From assembly GCA_964019695.1 (NCBI GenBank), contig OZ026516.1, positions 79,563,018 through 79,627,017 on the forward strand: a DNA stretch of 64,000 nucleotides, given 5' to 3'. The notes beneath the pieces are model-generated. The model was not told the DNA's origin and ran no database searches. It worked only from the letters and a program-made list of their open reading frames with translations. Both the position numbers and the translations under genes were made by a program. This document shows, in pieces, positions 44,716-56,741 of the stretch. This DNA comes from Loripinus fragilis. Its lineage: Eukaryota > Mollusca > Bivalvia > Lucinida > Lucinidae. How positions within the stretch are numbered: the stretch's first letter is position 1; each line of letters starts with the position of its first letter.

Positions 44716-45600
44716 ACTAGAGGACCTGAAGGTCCTGAGGCACTCACCTGATCTCTTTAATAATGTTAAAATAGGTCAAGGTCAACTACAGCTTATAACT
44801 AGAATTGCTTTTCTACGAAAAAACAGATGTCTCCCCCCCTTTTGATGTCAAAAGCATGAGTCATCAAATATAATTTCAAACAGAAACATTAAATACAATT
44901 TCTTACGGAAATTCTAGTCATTTCATGCAGACAATCAGCTCGTATCTAGTAAAGATATCTGTCAATGTAGTAAACTATTGCACTATCAAAACCTTGTATA
45001 AAACAGTCATAGATAATTGTTTTTTGTGATTGACAAAGTTCCAAGGGATATAACTCAAAGAGTATAAATGACAGAGCTACTGTTCTTGCACTCTGCACGT
45101 CGACGCATGTTGGTTGATACATGCATAAAGTTTCGTGAATATAGCTTAAGCAGTTTTCAAGTTATAGAGCTGACACGCTTTTTATGATGCACAAAGTTCC
45201 AAGGAAAATAACTCAAAGAGTATAAAAGGCAGAGTTACCATTCTTGCACTCTGCACGTCATCTTATGCTGATTGATATTTGTATAAAGTTTCTTGAATAT
45301 AGCTTAAGCGATTTTCAAGTTATAGAGCGGACACGATTTTTGTGATGCACAAAGTTCAAAGGGAAATAACTCAAAAAATATACAAGGCAGAGTTACCATT
45401 CTTGCACTCTGCACATCATCTCATGCTGGTTGATATTTGTATAAAGTTTTGTGAATATAGCTTAAGCGGTTTTCAAGTTATAGAGCGGACACGATTTGTG
45501 ACAGACAAACAGACAGACAGACAGACGGACAGACAGACGGACAGACAGACGGACCCCCGGGGAAAAACAATATGTCTCCCGACCCTAAAGGGGGGAGACA
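44716..45600. mobile_element. HINE/pearl-like element, tctccc-hairpin family
   Basis: Left end actagaggacctgaaggtc then gaggcactcacctgatc. About three 155-bp tandem units are marked by cacaaagttccaagg, ataactcaaag, cattcttgcactctgcac and agttatagagcggacacg. A (acag/acgg)n tract spans about 45497-45553 and a terminal hairpin tgtctccc / gggagaca 45573-45600. Both ends, core, microsatellite and hairpin are present. It is the second complete example after 5600-6784. Confidence 0.78.
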
Positions 45601-45639
45601 ATGAACTATTTTGTTTTACCATATATTGGGGCTGAAGCC

Positions 45640-46325
45640 ATTGTTGTCAGGTGACCTTTAATGCTTAATCTATCAAACAGACCAGTGATTTCTATGAAAA
45701 AGATGTTTAGGTCCAAATGAGTGTCATTGGATAAAAGGTAACAGGTCAGCTTGACATTTGGTTCCTATATAAAACCATGGTCTCATTAGATTAAACATTT
45801 CAGCTTAAACAGTTATAGAAAATGAACATTTCAAGATTTTCCCCATATAAATCCATTAGGAATCAAATTTGGCCTTGCCATAAAGAAGGTCAAGGTCAAC
45901 CTAGATTCATCATTTGTGCAAACCTTGTAGGGCCCACATCTCCAATGCTACATACCAAGTCCCAAGACCATTGGCCTTTTGGTTCTAGAGTAGAAAAAAT
46001 TTAAAGAGTTTATACCATATATGGGCGTGGTGGCCATCTTAGTAATGTGACCAGAACAATTTGTATAAATTTTGGCTAACAAAACTTAAGAAGTTGTCAT
46101 ATGAAATTTAAGTTCAATTGGCCTAGTGGTTTCTGAGAAAACTATGTTTTAATATGTTGATGGGACTCTAATATGAGCAACCTTGGCTGAAAGGTCAACC
46201 TTGACCTTTGAAACTTATTTATAGCCAATGTATCATCAGATTGAACATATCAAGCGAGAATATTGACTTTGGAATCCACAGCATTTTTTGCGAGTGCAGA
46301 AGTATTGATCAAAATATTGAATCAC
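45640..46325. repeat. HINE-like modules (gtggccatctt type)
   Basis: ggtcaaggtcaacctag, tcatcatttgtgcaaacc, accaagtcccaagacc, ggcgtggtggccatctt and aagttcaattggcctagtgg match 19420-20193 and 57065-58460. Cut at the right by the pogo-like element. Confidence 0.6.
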
Positions 46326-46329
46326 AATA

Positions 46330-47618
46330 CAGTCAAACCTCGATTATTCGAAGTGCCAGGGACCGCAGGAATCCTTTCGAATAATCGGTAGTTCGAATGA
46401 TCGAAAAGGGGAGTTTTCGGATATTTTCGGAAAAGCTTGAACCTTTCATAGAACGCCATTGTTTTGCCAGAGTTCACAACATCAACTCGTGTTTTCCGTG
46501 AAGTAATTATATAATTGGAACATCTGTCAAAGCATTAAAGAAAATGAGCTTCTTGGAGGTTGTGGTCTCATCATCTCTTATGCTTTGCAGGTCTAAGAAC
46601 GCCGTAATGAAAGAAAATCCGATCTTTATTGACATCTACTACATGTATATACATGTAACAACATTGATAAGAACAATGCAAATTAAGGTTAAATGTAAAT
46701 TGACAGACCATTTACTGACGAAATACTGTCTCCTTTTTAATCGCCCTAATGTCATAATGTCTCCATTCCAGCTAGCACACAGCATCGGGCCATCAACGGC
46801 CCACGAGCGATAGGCCATTGAGATGGCCTATCGCTGGCAGGCCGTTGGTGGCCCGACGTTGTGTGCTTTTTTGGCTGCGAACTTCTCTTTTATTTCAGTG
46901 AAAACATACGATTTGGGTGTTTAAAAGAACCGTCTCGTTGAGCATCCAAACCTAGGTTTTGGTTGTTTTCCCTCAATCATAAAATTATGTTTTAGGCATT
47001 CAAAAGAAAATTTTCGATGAGATGGTTCTTTTGAGCACCCAAAACACATGTCCGTGATATTCGTCAATTATCGGTATTGTTATTTTTGTTTTACAAAGTT
47101 GGTGCGCTTGGTGTGTTCGCTTAATGTACACTGGTCAAGAATAAATCAAAGGATGCGAGACGATCAAATTAAAATCAATTTTAGCTCATTTGTGCCCCTA
47201 ATTAGACATTTAAAAAACATCAAAGCCATCATTGCAGACGACGTTAATAAAAGACACCATTTACTCACTTAACGGTTCATCACGTAATAGTGTGAACGTT
47301 AATCCGGTGTCAATTACCTGTAGCAACTTTGTTTGCTAAATCACTCAGGTGTATATATCGAACTCAACCAAACAAAGAAATCATGATCACCAAACGTGAC
47401 TTTTGGACTTTGAATCTTGAAGGGTAATTTGATAGCAACTTCTTCAATCGGGACCGACGAAATCACTTCGAAAAATTGAATTTTTCGAATAATCGAAATT
47501 CGAATAATTGGTAGTTTTATTGCAATAGATAATAGAGAAAAAAGCCGGGACTGTCCATCGTCTTCGAATAACCCAGTAGTTTCGGATAATCGGCGTTCGG
47601 ATAACCGAGATTTGACTG
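46330..47618. mobile_element. Pogo/Tigger-like non-autonomous transposon (1.29 kb)
   Basis: Ends cagtcaaacctcgattattc and its inverse ...ataaccgagatttgactg are flanked by TA at 46328-46329 and 47619-47620. Subterminal repeats of tcgaataatcg type occur at both ends. The termini resemble pogo/Tigger elements. No DDE transposase frame survives. A foldback is nested at 46774-46867. Confidence 0.82.
46774..46867. repeat. 94-bp foldback nested in the pogo-like element
   Basis: Arms of about 45 bp (agcacaca, gggccatcaacggcc, agcgataggccat) around a 4-bp loop, with a few mismatches and one indel. Confidence 0.85.
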
Positions 47619-47716
47619 TATGTCTGTTTTTCTGTTGTATGAAATCATCTAACCTACGCATAAATCAATTTACTTTGTGAGAAAATAAAACAAAATAAAG
47701 TTGCTTTCCATACTTA

Positions 47717-48735
47717 TACGAGGCTTGTTCAGAAACTATTGAGACAATCACTATTTTGTCAAACCAACTGAACAGTATTTTAAACAAAGTACATATACAT
47801 TAAGTGCAACATCCAAGGGGGTGTGGGCTGGATTATCTTTCAGTTATCTTTAATTGCTATGGTGCAATAGCTTCAAGATGACGGATACCCCCACCACACC
47901 GGAGCACGCCATATAACGTTTGCATTCATTGTGCAGTGTCTATAATAATATCGTTCAGGTAATTAAGCTACAATGATAATTTGACAATTTAGGGATTCTT
48001 GATGCATACACTATTGATATGTAAGTCTGCATTTGCAGAATCCACTAATTATCTGTATGGACTTTGGAGATATACGGCATGACTTGTTATATGTGAAAAA
48101 ATCTGAACAAAACGTTGAGGAAACCCACTGATGTGGGCACGTCAAATTTATTTTTGATAGTTAAAAGCGAAAACGCTGAATAGTCTGTAAAAAGGTGTTT
48201 CAATCGAACACTTTTACCAGCTGAAAATAAAATATAACTAAACATTTGGTTTTAATTTCATTTCAAAATTGTATTTTGGTGTTGCACTCAGTAATTTCGT
48301 TTTTGGTGCTCCACATTTTCTACTGGCTTCGTAAGTTTTGACATTTGTAATTCAAAGGTATCCTTGAGTATGTGACAGATATACCATTCATTTATCTGTA
48401 AACATTACAAATCTGTTATCAAATGATGCACATGGAATGGCAGTTTTGGTTGAACGATGTTTGCAAAATATTTTACTTAGATCATAATATACGTCATGGT
48501 GGTTGTAAAATTGAGTATTCTAAGTACGCACAGCGGTTTTTGGCGTGCTCCGGTAATTGCTACCTGTGGTTACTAAGGCAACAGAAGAATGAAAGTCGAC
48601 GCAGTTAGTCCAACATTGTATAGCAAAATAACTTTGCAAGAGGACAATAATACTTCAGAGCGAATTTCAACTGCCTACCCCAAAGATTGCATGTTAAAAT
48701 GCATGTGTCTCAATAGTTTCTGAACAAGCCTCGTA
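47717..48735. mobile_element. Mariner-like non-autonomous element, 30-bp TIRs, TA duplication
   Basis: Perfect 30-bp TIRs at 47717-47746 and 48706-48735 (outer tacgaggcttgttcagaaac) are flanked by TA at 47715-47716 and 48736-48737. The TIR style and TA target fit mariner. The interior of about 960 bp has no intact transposase. It carries a second perfect inverted pair ccggagcacgcca / tggcgtgctccgg (about 47900 and 48541). Confidence 0.88.
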
Positions 48736-48959
48736 TAAAGCCTTTCTTGCATGTCAAACGTGATAGCAGTATGTAATTAGTAAAGCAACATGATAAACTT
48801 CAAAGGTTTCCAAATGCAGAGTCTATAACTACCAGCGTACGATTGGATAAAATATTGGCTGTTCCGATCATCCTCGTATTAACAGCTGAGGGGATGGGAT
48901 TAGGGCGATGTCAGATATAAACTAGACTTCAGTCAATGGTACACCATCGTAAATACCCG
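48736..48959. other. Noncoding, nothing recognised
   Basis: No feature recognised. Confidence 0.3.
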
Positions 48960-49558
48960 CTTTTGATCTAACCAAAGCAACTGCAAAGTTTGAATTTGCT
49001 ATGTCCAACGGTTTAGGAGGAGATGCATTTACAAGAAAGCACAATATTTCACTCTTGACCTTGACCTTAGGTCATGAACAAACACGTAATTATTGCCCAG
49101 TATCCTCTACATCATATAACCTATGCACCTGCAAAGTTTGAAGCTTCTATGTCCAACGGTTTAGGAGGTAATGCATTTACAAGAAATATTTGATGTAACC
49201 TTGACCCAAGGTCAAGGTCACAAGAAGCATTGCCCTCTACACATCATGTGACCTATGTACCTGCCAAGTTTGAAGTTGCTAGGTGCCAATTGTTAAGGAC
49301 ATGCATTAAATATATTATTTGACCTTGACCCCAAGGTCAAGGGGATCAAGGTCACAGGGAATGTTGCCCAGTACCCTCAACATCATGTGAACTATGTACC
49401 AGCAAAAATTGATGTTGCTACATCCCATGGTTAAGGAGAAGATGCATTTACAAGATAATACATTATTTGACCTTGACCTTGGGGTCAAGGTCACACGAAA
49501 TATTGCCCAGTACCCTTGACATCATGTGATCTATGCACCAGCAAAGTTTGATATTGCT
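48960..49558. repeat. HINE-like modules (ttgcccagtaccct type), left part
   Basis: Four to five units share ggtcaaggtcac, ttgcccagtaccctc, catcatgtgacctatg, gcaaagtttgaa and aggagatgcatttacaag. The array continues at 51374 after the hAT-like insertion. Confidence 0.75.
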
Positions 49559-49942
49559 ATATCCCACAGGGTTCCCACAGAAATTCAAAAACAAAATTCC
49601 ATGATTTTTCCATGATTTTTCCATGATCAATAATGTAATTTCCATGATCATTTAACGCACGGCATCCAACCTCCCCTCTTCGCAGCATCCTCAGTATTCT
49701 TTACCGCATTGAGCATAATTGTGACTAACTGTTATTAGAACATGTCTTTCTTATATCTTTTCAATATTTCTTTCAATATTTCTTTCAATAATTCATCATT
49801 CTATATCTTTTCCCAAATAACTAGCGGAAAAGGTCACTTATATGGCCAATTTTAAAATCAATAACACCATTCTACCTGGATGATTGAATTGAAATGGCTC
49901 CAAAAATTTTTATGATGATGTTTTTTGATTAACTTTTATTCA

Positions 49943-50948
49943 GGCTTTCAAGTACCCTTCCATGAAAAAGTAGGGAAAAAGTAAGGATAAATTTTTGAAA
50001 AAGTAGGGATTATCCAATGTAAAAGGTAGGGAAAGTAGGGCTTTTTCAAACCAATAATTCATAACAATGAGTCATTAAATTAATGATAATATATCAAAAT
50101 AAGCAGGATAAAAGTGGTGACAATAAAATTATCCAAAAACAGAATGACTTTTGCAGCTGAAAACTTCAAAGTGAGAAAATGAGTGGTCATTTACCCCAAA
50201 ACAAGTTTAATTATTGAAAAATCTGAGTGAGCGAAGCGAGCGGGGATTTTTTTTTATGATTTTATTGCATAAATGACATTATAAGTGAAAAAGTTAGGAT
50301 AGTAAAAGAAAGATGGCAAAGATCAGGAATCAATACAATCAAGTACCACACCTGACCCAGGATACAACATGGGAAAGTAACAAAACCACAATAAACAACA
50401 CAAACAAGCAGGTGACCACAAGGCAGCAATGAACAGATGCAAAAGCATGACAATCACAAGACATAAATAACACAAATGATCCACACAAGAAGTACCGCCG
50501 TGGAACGGTCGGTAATAATATTTTACTGGAGGGCTTAAACCGGTTTCACAGTGCCAACCTCACCCTTAGTTTAGATGTGGATCAAGACACATAGATTTTG
50601 GTTTTCATGAAAGAACCCTAAGTTATCCATGCATCATCTCCTAGAACATATAAATCAAGATATAAAAAGGAGATAAAGCAAAGATAAGAACTCAACAGTA
50701 CATAAAACTGAATACCGGAGCAAAAGAAATCCAACAGGTAAACCCTGGTGGGCCTGACAACAGCCAAAGCATCAGGCCCCTGCCATCTCATCAATAGATA
50801 AGTCTTTAAGTCGGAACCGTCATAGAGTTGAAGTCCGACCCACGGGCATGCAATTAAAGAGGAAAGCAGTAAGGCATTTTCATGAAAATGTAGGGAAAAG
50901 TAGAACAAAAAAGTATGAATTGTAGGGCCCGCTTGAATGCCTGTTTTA
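49943..50948. mobile_element. Nested element with gtagggaaaa subterminal repeats
   Basis: Left caggctttcaagtaccc, ccatgaaaaagtagggaaaa is mirrored in outline at the right by catgaaaatgtagggaaaa ... gggcccgcttgaatgcctg. Subterminal gtaggga words occur at both ends. Boundaries approximate. Confidence 0.45.
50262..50590 (-). repeat. Dispersed repeat family X, minus copy
   Basis: The reverse complement shares with 58945-59245: gggtgaggttggcac, gaccgttcca with ggcggta, gtcacctgctt, tttcccat, atcctgggtcaggt and ttgattcctgatctttgc, in the same order. I do not recognise the family. Confidence 0.7.
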
Positions 50949-51373
50949 TATGATTCACCCTGCAAATTAAGAATCTAATAGGTCAAAAGATTCAATGTGG
51001 CTTTTACATTCCATTCAAAAACGTATGAATATCTTTTGATTAGACCATATATGGGAATAAAAGAATACTTCTGACATGCCTAAATTGCATACATTTTTAA
51101 GGCTACATGTATCTGACTATAAAATATCAGGCACAACAAGTGCAGGCCCTGTTGTGGACCAAACATGCATTTTGAAACAATAATTAAAACTTAAATCACC
51201 AGTAGCCAGAAAACAAGCAGTCAAATACACAACTTATTTCACAAAATTCCATGATTTTTCCATGATTTATCAGTTTTTTTCAAATTCCATGATTTTTCCA
51301 TGCATGGAACTTTTTTTTTTGATTTTCCAGGTTTTCCAGGTTTTCCAGTGCTCGTGGGAACCCTGGAATCCCA

Positions 51374-51550
51374 AGGTTAAGTGGAAGATGCATTTATAAA
51401 AAAATACATTATTTGACCTTAACCTTGGGGTCAAGGTCACATGAAATGTTGCCCAGTACCCTCTACATCATGTGACCTATGCACCTACAGAGTTTGAAGT
51501 TACTATGTCAAAAGGTTTAGGAGGAGATTTGTTTCCCAATGAAATCTATT
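51374..51550. repeat. HINE-like modules, right part
   Basis: Resumes the 48960 array after the hAT-like insertion: aggttaagtggaagatgc, accttggggtcaaggtcac, ttgcccagtaccctctac. Confidence 0.75.
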
Positions 51551-51648
51551 TTTGGAATCTTCTTCTTTCCGTCCTACGGTGGGCAGCCTTGCACTAAGAC
51601 AGACTTCCCGATAGTTTCTTACAGAGATGTGTAAATTTGGGCAACATC

Positions 51649-52034
51649 CAGTGGTCTAGATAAGAATTTGGACCAATGGGTATTTCACCACCTACTTTTT
51701 AATTTAATGAGTTTACTCCATATTTAAAATATCAAATTGGCGAAAATGCAAAGCCTTGAAAAATGACCCAATATTTGCTTAACATATTTTAAAGAAAAGT
51801 TGCTTGTATCAAATACATGCTGTGTTTTTAGAAAAACTTCCAAGATTTATACAAATGGTGTATATTGATTAGTTTTTTTTCTTACTGAGAATAAAAGATT
51901 TCAACACATAACTTGAATATCAGCACTGAAACCTCAAACTGCAAAGGGTATTTTACCCTTCAATTTAATTTTAAATGCTGAATTCCAAAAATCAATGCTG
52001 AAATACCCAATACCCCCTCTTATCTGGAGCCCTG
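51649..52034. mobile_element. MITE with cagtggtctagataag ends
   Basis: Left cagtggtctagataaga and aatgggtatttca; right tgaaatacccaatacc then tcttatctggagccctg. Immediately outside both ends is a partly duplicated about 45-bp segment (actaagacagacttcccgat at 51594 and 52042), so the surroundings were themselves duplicated. Confidence 0.65.
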
Positions 52035-52149
52035 AACCTCGTACTAAGACAGATTTCCCGATAGCTTCTAACAGAGATATGTAAATTTATCCATCTCACA
52101 CACTAACATAATAGCTATTATAACCCAATCGTCTATATACAGAGTAATT

Positions 52150-52440
52150 TCTATCTTTTGCTACGTCATGAGTCACGGATCTATATATAGCCAGAAGTTT
52201 AGGAGATGTCTTATAAAGCAATTGACGACAAACTGTCAAAGGCACCAGATTAGTGCTTTTCTAGTTAGGTTTGGATCATATTCAAAGTACCTTAGGTTTT
52301 ATGCGCCCTATGCGAGGGGTCTTTTTATACATAACTGCCAGTCGTAAAATATTAATTCCTTGACCATTAAATAGTCAAACATGTCCTTAGTACTGTGCAC
52401 CAATGCATCCTTTGTAACATGCGGGCACTACACTAACAAC
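52150..52440. other. Noncoding with HINE-like right-end fragment
   Basis: About 52195-52260 has aagtttaggagatgtc, aagcaattgacgac and aactgtcaaagg, a HINE-tail style sequence without hairpin. The rest is unremarkable. Confidence 0.35.
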
Positions 52441-53093
52441 CAGTGACCTATATAAGAGTGACTGGACACTTCATTTTTCAGCCATATAGGTATGTCATGG
52501 CATGTGTCACGTGACTAACGCCTGGTGCGCCTTTTATCATACACACTCAAAATGGCGATGCAGCTTGTGAGACCGCTGCATTTATAGGTACTTTAAAGAG
52601 CATACTTCGGCTTTAATATCGCTTATTGGTAAATATTGTTAATAACAATCGAAAAAACATATATGAAATATTGCTAAATGCTTTGTCTCTGCGATGTAAA
52701 AACTAATCCGATTGAGTTATGACCGTGTAAATAACGGCCGAAAGTTGCGGAAATCTGCAAAGAAATGGCTTCAAAAATACCTCTTTCACTCTGATGAATA
52801 AAGCTTCAAACATGGCTATATCTGTCTCGATTTATCAATATTCATAAACTAAGATGTCCAATGATTCATAATTATCCTTATTATATAATTTCGGTGTGTA
52901 TAAAGGTGTTAAAAGTTTAGGTAAACAATAGAGAAATTACGCTGTGTATTCCAATACACAGCGGTAAAAGCCAATCGTGTAGATAAATGATATCGAGTTT
53001 CCCTCATTTACCTGTGTAAGATACACGACAGTGTTATTTGAGTTGAGTATTGGTATTTTATTGGAGTTTCTAGTCACTCTTATATAGGTCACT
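52441..53093. mobile_element. hAT-like MITE, perfect 23-bp TIRs, taacaac duplication
   Basis: Perfect 23-bp TIRs at 52441-52463 and 53071-53093 (cagtgacctatataagagtg outermost). The 7-mer taacaac directly abuts both ends (52434-52440, 53094-53100). CAGTG termini with a 7-8-bp duplication fit hAT. The 0.6-kb interior has no transposase. Confidence 0.88.
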
Positions 53094-53135
53094 GTAACAA
53101 CCAAGCACAAATGCATGCCTCGTTGCACTTACACC

Positions 53136-53775
53136 CTAGCTATAGATGGAATAAGTTGTATACTTTTTCATGATGGCATTACATAGTATTAATATATTTG
53201 ATATATATTTGCAGGTATGTACTGGCTATTGTTTTAATAGGTTCAAGGATTTACATTTGCATGCAGGGTAGACTCAGATGAGAGGTTGCAGTAGCAGCAT
53301 CTCATTAGAGTCTGCTCCGCTATGGCTTCATTTCTACTCAACCCGGATATTGGTATGCAGTGTAGACATAGATGGGAGGTTGCTGTAGCAGCATCTCATT
53401 AGAGTCTGCTCTGTTGATGTTTCATTTCTCTTGAACCATGATGTTGGCATGCAGTGTAGACTCAGGTGAGATGTTTCATATGCAGCATCTCATCAGGGTC
53501 TACTCTGTTCTCCATGAGATAGGCCATTGAGTGAGATTACTTGCAAACCCAAGTACTTACTAGTAAGATTTATAAGATCTATATGTAATATGATTATTAG
53601 GTTAATGTTACATAGAAGCTGCAGAATAGATGCTAACCGTACGATCTTTTGTATGTTTATGCTTTGGTTTGCCCTTTTATAAGGCACTTTCGCCTTAGCT
53701 ATAGATCGAATCAGTTGTATACTTTTTCATGATGGCATTACATAGTATTAATATATTTGATATATATTTGCAGGA
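53136..53775. repeat. Direct repeat pair bracketing a about 95-bp tandem repeat
   Basis: A about 75-bp block (gttgtatactttttcatgat, ggcattacatagtattaata, tatttgatatatatttgcag) occurs at 53150-53215 and 53713-53775. Between them lie three units of about 95 bp with tgcagtgtagac, agcagcatctcattagag and tctgctc (about 53260-53510). Confidence 0.8.
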
Positions 53776-54119
53776 TCCATCTATATTTGTATATTCAAGT
53801 CTTCAATTCAAGATCATCTTTCATTTGTGTGTATTGTATCCAACGTAGAACCCTGTAGGGATTACTAACGTTGACATACAGTGGATATCCAACGATCACA
53901 AAAGCTCACTCACCTTGAGCTATAAATTGGGTATAAAAATACCACACAAATAATTGTTTGTACAATGTATGCTTAGTTTATGAAAAGCCAATACTTGTTT
54001 CCTTATCATCGGACATGACTGACACCAGCAATTCTTCTACCTCTGGGTTAATCATCATTTTCAATGTTACTTTTAAAGAAAGGAAGACCACTAGATCCCT
54101 CCCCTGAGTCTTTTTTGGT
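53776..54119. other. Noncoding, HINE-like tail word only
   Basis: gatcacaaaagctcactcacc near 53895 resembles HINE right ends. Nothing else recognised. Confidence 0.3.
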
Positions 54120-54330
54120 TAATTAAATTAACAAATTTATTTTTAGCTATAGCAATAATCGTAAAAGATTTCAGTTCTGTTTTTACCCTTTGTGCAATCT
54201 TGGCAGAGGGCATTGTGGGGAACATACTTGTGACATTAATTAAAATTTGGAAAAGTGGTTCAGATGTTATTTAAAGATTTTTCTATTTTTAGCTCTTGTA
54301 GCCATTTTATTCATCCCAGCAGAAAAATAT
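54120..54330. repeat. HINE-like module fragment
   Basis: gcaatcttggcagagggcat, gtggggaacatacttgtg, tttggaaaagtggttcag and ttttagctcttgtagccatt are module words of the 10640/40800 type. Confidence 0.5.
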
Positions 54331-55339
54331 TTGCAATATTGGAAGTGTTTGAAAAACAGATCTCAACTACAGTGGAGCTTCAATATAGCACACTATTTGG
54401 GCAATCGGAACTGTCTCGGCCAATTCTGCGAAATTCAGTGGAATCAGACCACGGATGTACCTCGAGGATCTACTTTGATAACGCGGGTGATAACGTGACG
54501 CTGACGTTATATAATGTTACGCTGATGTCACAGAAACCATGTTAACACAATAAAACAAACAGCTTAAATGAAGTTTATGGGTTTTTTTCAATAAAATATA
54601 GCTATAGCAATATTTTATTGAAAAATACATAAACTTCATTTGTTCTGCTGATTAAACTTTTTGGATAATCAGAATGATCTATTTTAACATGCTACAGAAT
54701 TATTTTTTCATACGCAAGTTCCGGCTAACAAAATGGAGTTTTTTGGTACATAGTACTACACTTAATGCTCCTTACATACTCACGAGCCATAATTCGATTC
54801 TCGAATTGTGGCGGACTTTCCTGAATGACTTTTTGGTATCTACAATCAGCAACTGTTATATAAGTGATCTGAAACTATTCCACATCACCTTTTCCATGAT
54901 TTGATAGCATGCTACCATACCCACCATCTTATAAGACATTCAATATTCCTTATTGGTCATATTATAGCTGAAGCATCATGAACTCAGGGCTAGAAAATCC
55001 ACTCTGACTGGTCTGCACCTCACGCTGCAGGGCAAATGAAAATTTGGTTGTGCGCAAAGCAAGATATTTTGAGGTCTGGAACTACAATGTAATATACCTT
55101 CCTTTACCTATTAATGAGATTTCTGCTGATTAACATAGTAAAAAGTCTAAAGCACGTAATGAAAACATTTTTTATTAAACTGTAATAACAAAATTCTCTC
55201 AAGATAACTCCATTACATTGTGAAGTAAAGGAGATAACACTGATGCACTCTAGATGGCATAAACATTCTAAAATTAAAGCAGTGTTTTCAGAAGAAAATT
55301 ATGTCCCCCCAACCCCAATAGGAGTCGAAAAGCATGCTT
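54331..55339. other. Noncoding with a 34-bp-arm hairpin at 54566-54642
   Basis: Arms aaatgaagtttatgggtttt... and their inverse, with ataaaatat / atattttat, surround a 10-bp loop (54566-54642). The rest shows no exon; some short plus-strand frames lack support. Confidence 0.45.
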
Positions 55340-56390
55340 ACTGCTCTTAATGTTCAATCAATTATTTCAAGGGCACAATTTTGGTCAAACTTTGAAATTA
55401 CAAATTGCTGTGCTTACCATGAATATAAGGTCAAAGTCATTAAAATCTAATTCACTCTTTTCTGTCTCAAAACAAATTACATGTATCTATGCAAGTTTGG
55501 TGCAGAAAAAACCCTTTGGTTCAGAAGACAGAGCTCAGAAAAATGAATTTTTAGTTTGTTAAGGATGATGACCTTGAAATGAGGAGACCTTGAAAGTTAG
55601 GTCAAGGTCACCAAAATCATATCATCTCCACATCTTGTCACAATGATACAACACATTAAGATTAGCCATAATACATTGTTCAAATCAAGAGATATCATAA
55701 ACAAAGACCCTATTTTGGTCAAAATATGACACCTCAAAGTGCTTGTGTGACCTTGAAAATGAAATCAAGATCACCAAAATATAATCAAGAATTCCCCTTC
55801 TCCCAACAATCTATCTATGCGAGTTTGATCAAAATCCATCAACTGGTTCAGAAGATAACTCACAGAAACCATAGTTCGGACATTTCAAAGTGCCTGTGTG
55901 ACCTAAAAAATTTGGTCAAGGTCACCAAAATCTAATTTACTATCCCCCCTCTCCTAACAATGTATCTTTGCAAGTTTGGTGAAATCCATCCACTAGTTCA
56001 GAAGATAACGCACAGCAACCTTATTTTGGACATTTCAATGTGCAGCTGTAACCTTGAAAATTAGGTCAAGGTTACCAAAATCTAATCAACTCTTTCCCTC
56101 CTCCCAACAATGTCTCTATGCAAGTGTGGACTAAATCCATTCTCTAGTTCAGAAGATAATGCACAGAAACCATATTTTGGACATTTCAAAGTGCAGCTGT
56201 GACCTTGAAAATTAGGTCAATGTCATCAAAATTTGTTCAACTCTTCCCCTCCTCCCAATAATGTACATATGCAGGTTTTGTCAAAATCTATCAACTGGTA
56301 CAGAAGTTAATGCACGGAAACGAAAAAGTGGACGCCAACGGAATCCGCACCAAAAAAAAAATATATCCCCCTCCGGGTTGGGGGTACATA
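55340..56390. mobile_element. HINE-like element (ccaaaatctaat type) with terminal hairpin
   Basis: About five units of roughly 150 bp contain tgaccttgaaaattaggtc, aggtcaccaaaatctaat, cctcccaacaatgt, ctatgcaagtttgg and tggttcagaagata. They end in gtggacgccaacgg and a hairpin atccccc / gggggta (56363-56386). Confidence 0.7.
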
Positions 56391-56648
56391 AGTATTTCAA
56401 ACACTTGTATAACTAAATGCGCACTAGAATGGATTTTTTAAATGTATTACTGAAAAAAAAAGAATTAAAAGGAGACCTACAACCTACAATGTGTTCTTTG
56501 ATCATTGGTTTGCGTATGCAATTTTCCACACCTTACAGGACTGCTTATATTAAATATTGACAGCTCTTGACAATGGGGGGAAAGGGAGCTATTTGTTAGG
56601 CTGTAAGACTAAAATATTAATATATGCGGTACTCACAATTGTACTCAC
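56391..56648. other. Intron 3' of CNOT6 exon at 56649
   Basis: The transcribed (minus) strand continues here as intron after the donor at 56648. No exon recognised. Confidence 0.4.
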
Positions 56649-56741
56649 CGACTAGACTGTCAAGGAGGTATGTAAGGAGTTTCTGAGTGCCTTCACTATA
56701 CAATTTCAACATGTCAGGGTTCAATGGGTTCCCAACAAGCC
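56649..56741 (-). CDS. CNOT6: CNOT6 exon completing the LRR region
   Basis: Acceptor cttgtgtgttgcag, 93-bp exon, donor gtgagt. Encodes GLVGNPLNPDMLKLYSEG and then QKLLTYLLDSLVG, matching the family's GNPL...LYQ...LLNYLLDNL segment. Phase 1 on both sides, consistent with its neighbour. Confidence 0.93.

Larger units (their letters stand above)
49567..51365. mobile_element. hAT-like non-autonomous element (1.8 kb) splitting a HINE array
   Basis: Ends cagggttcccacag and gctcgtgggaaccctg are inverted. Flanking octamers atatccca (49559-49566) and gaatccca (51366-51373) match at six of eight positions. The surrounding host sequence is continuous with the array unit atcccatggttaagg. Subterminal ccatgatttttccatga repeats occur at both ends. 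No transposase frame; another element and a repeat copy are nested inside. Confidence 0.82.

Noticed and set aside
47341..47661. 106-codon minus-strand frame
   Set aside because: It overlaps the right end and subterminal repeats of the pogo-like element. It is not a transposase and runs out past the TIR.
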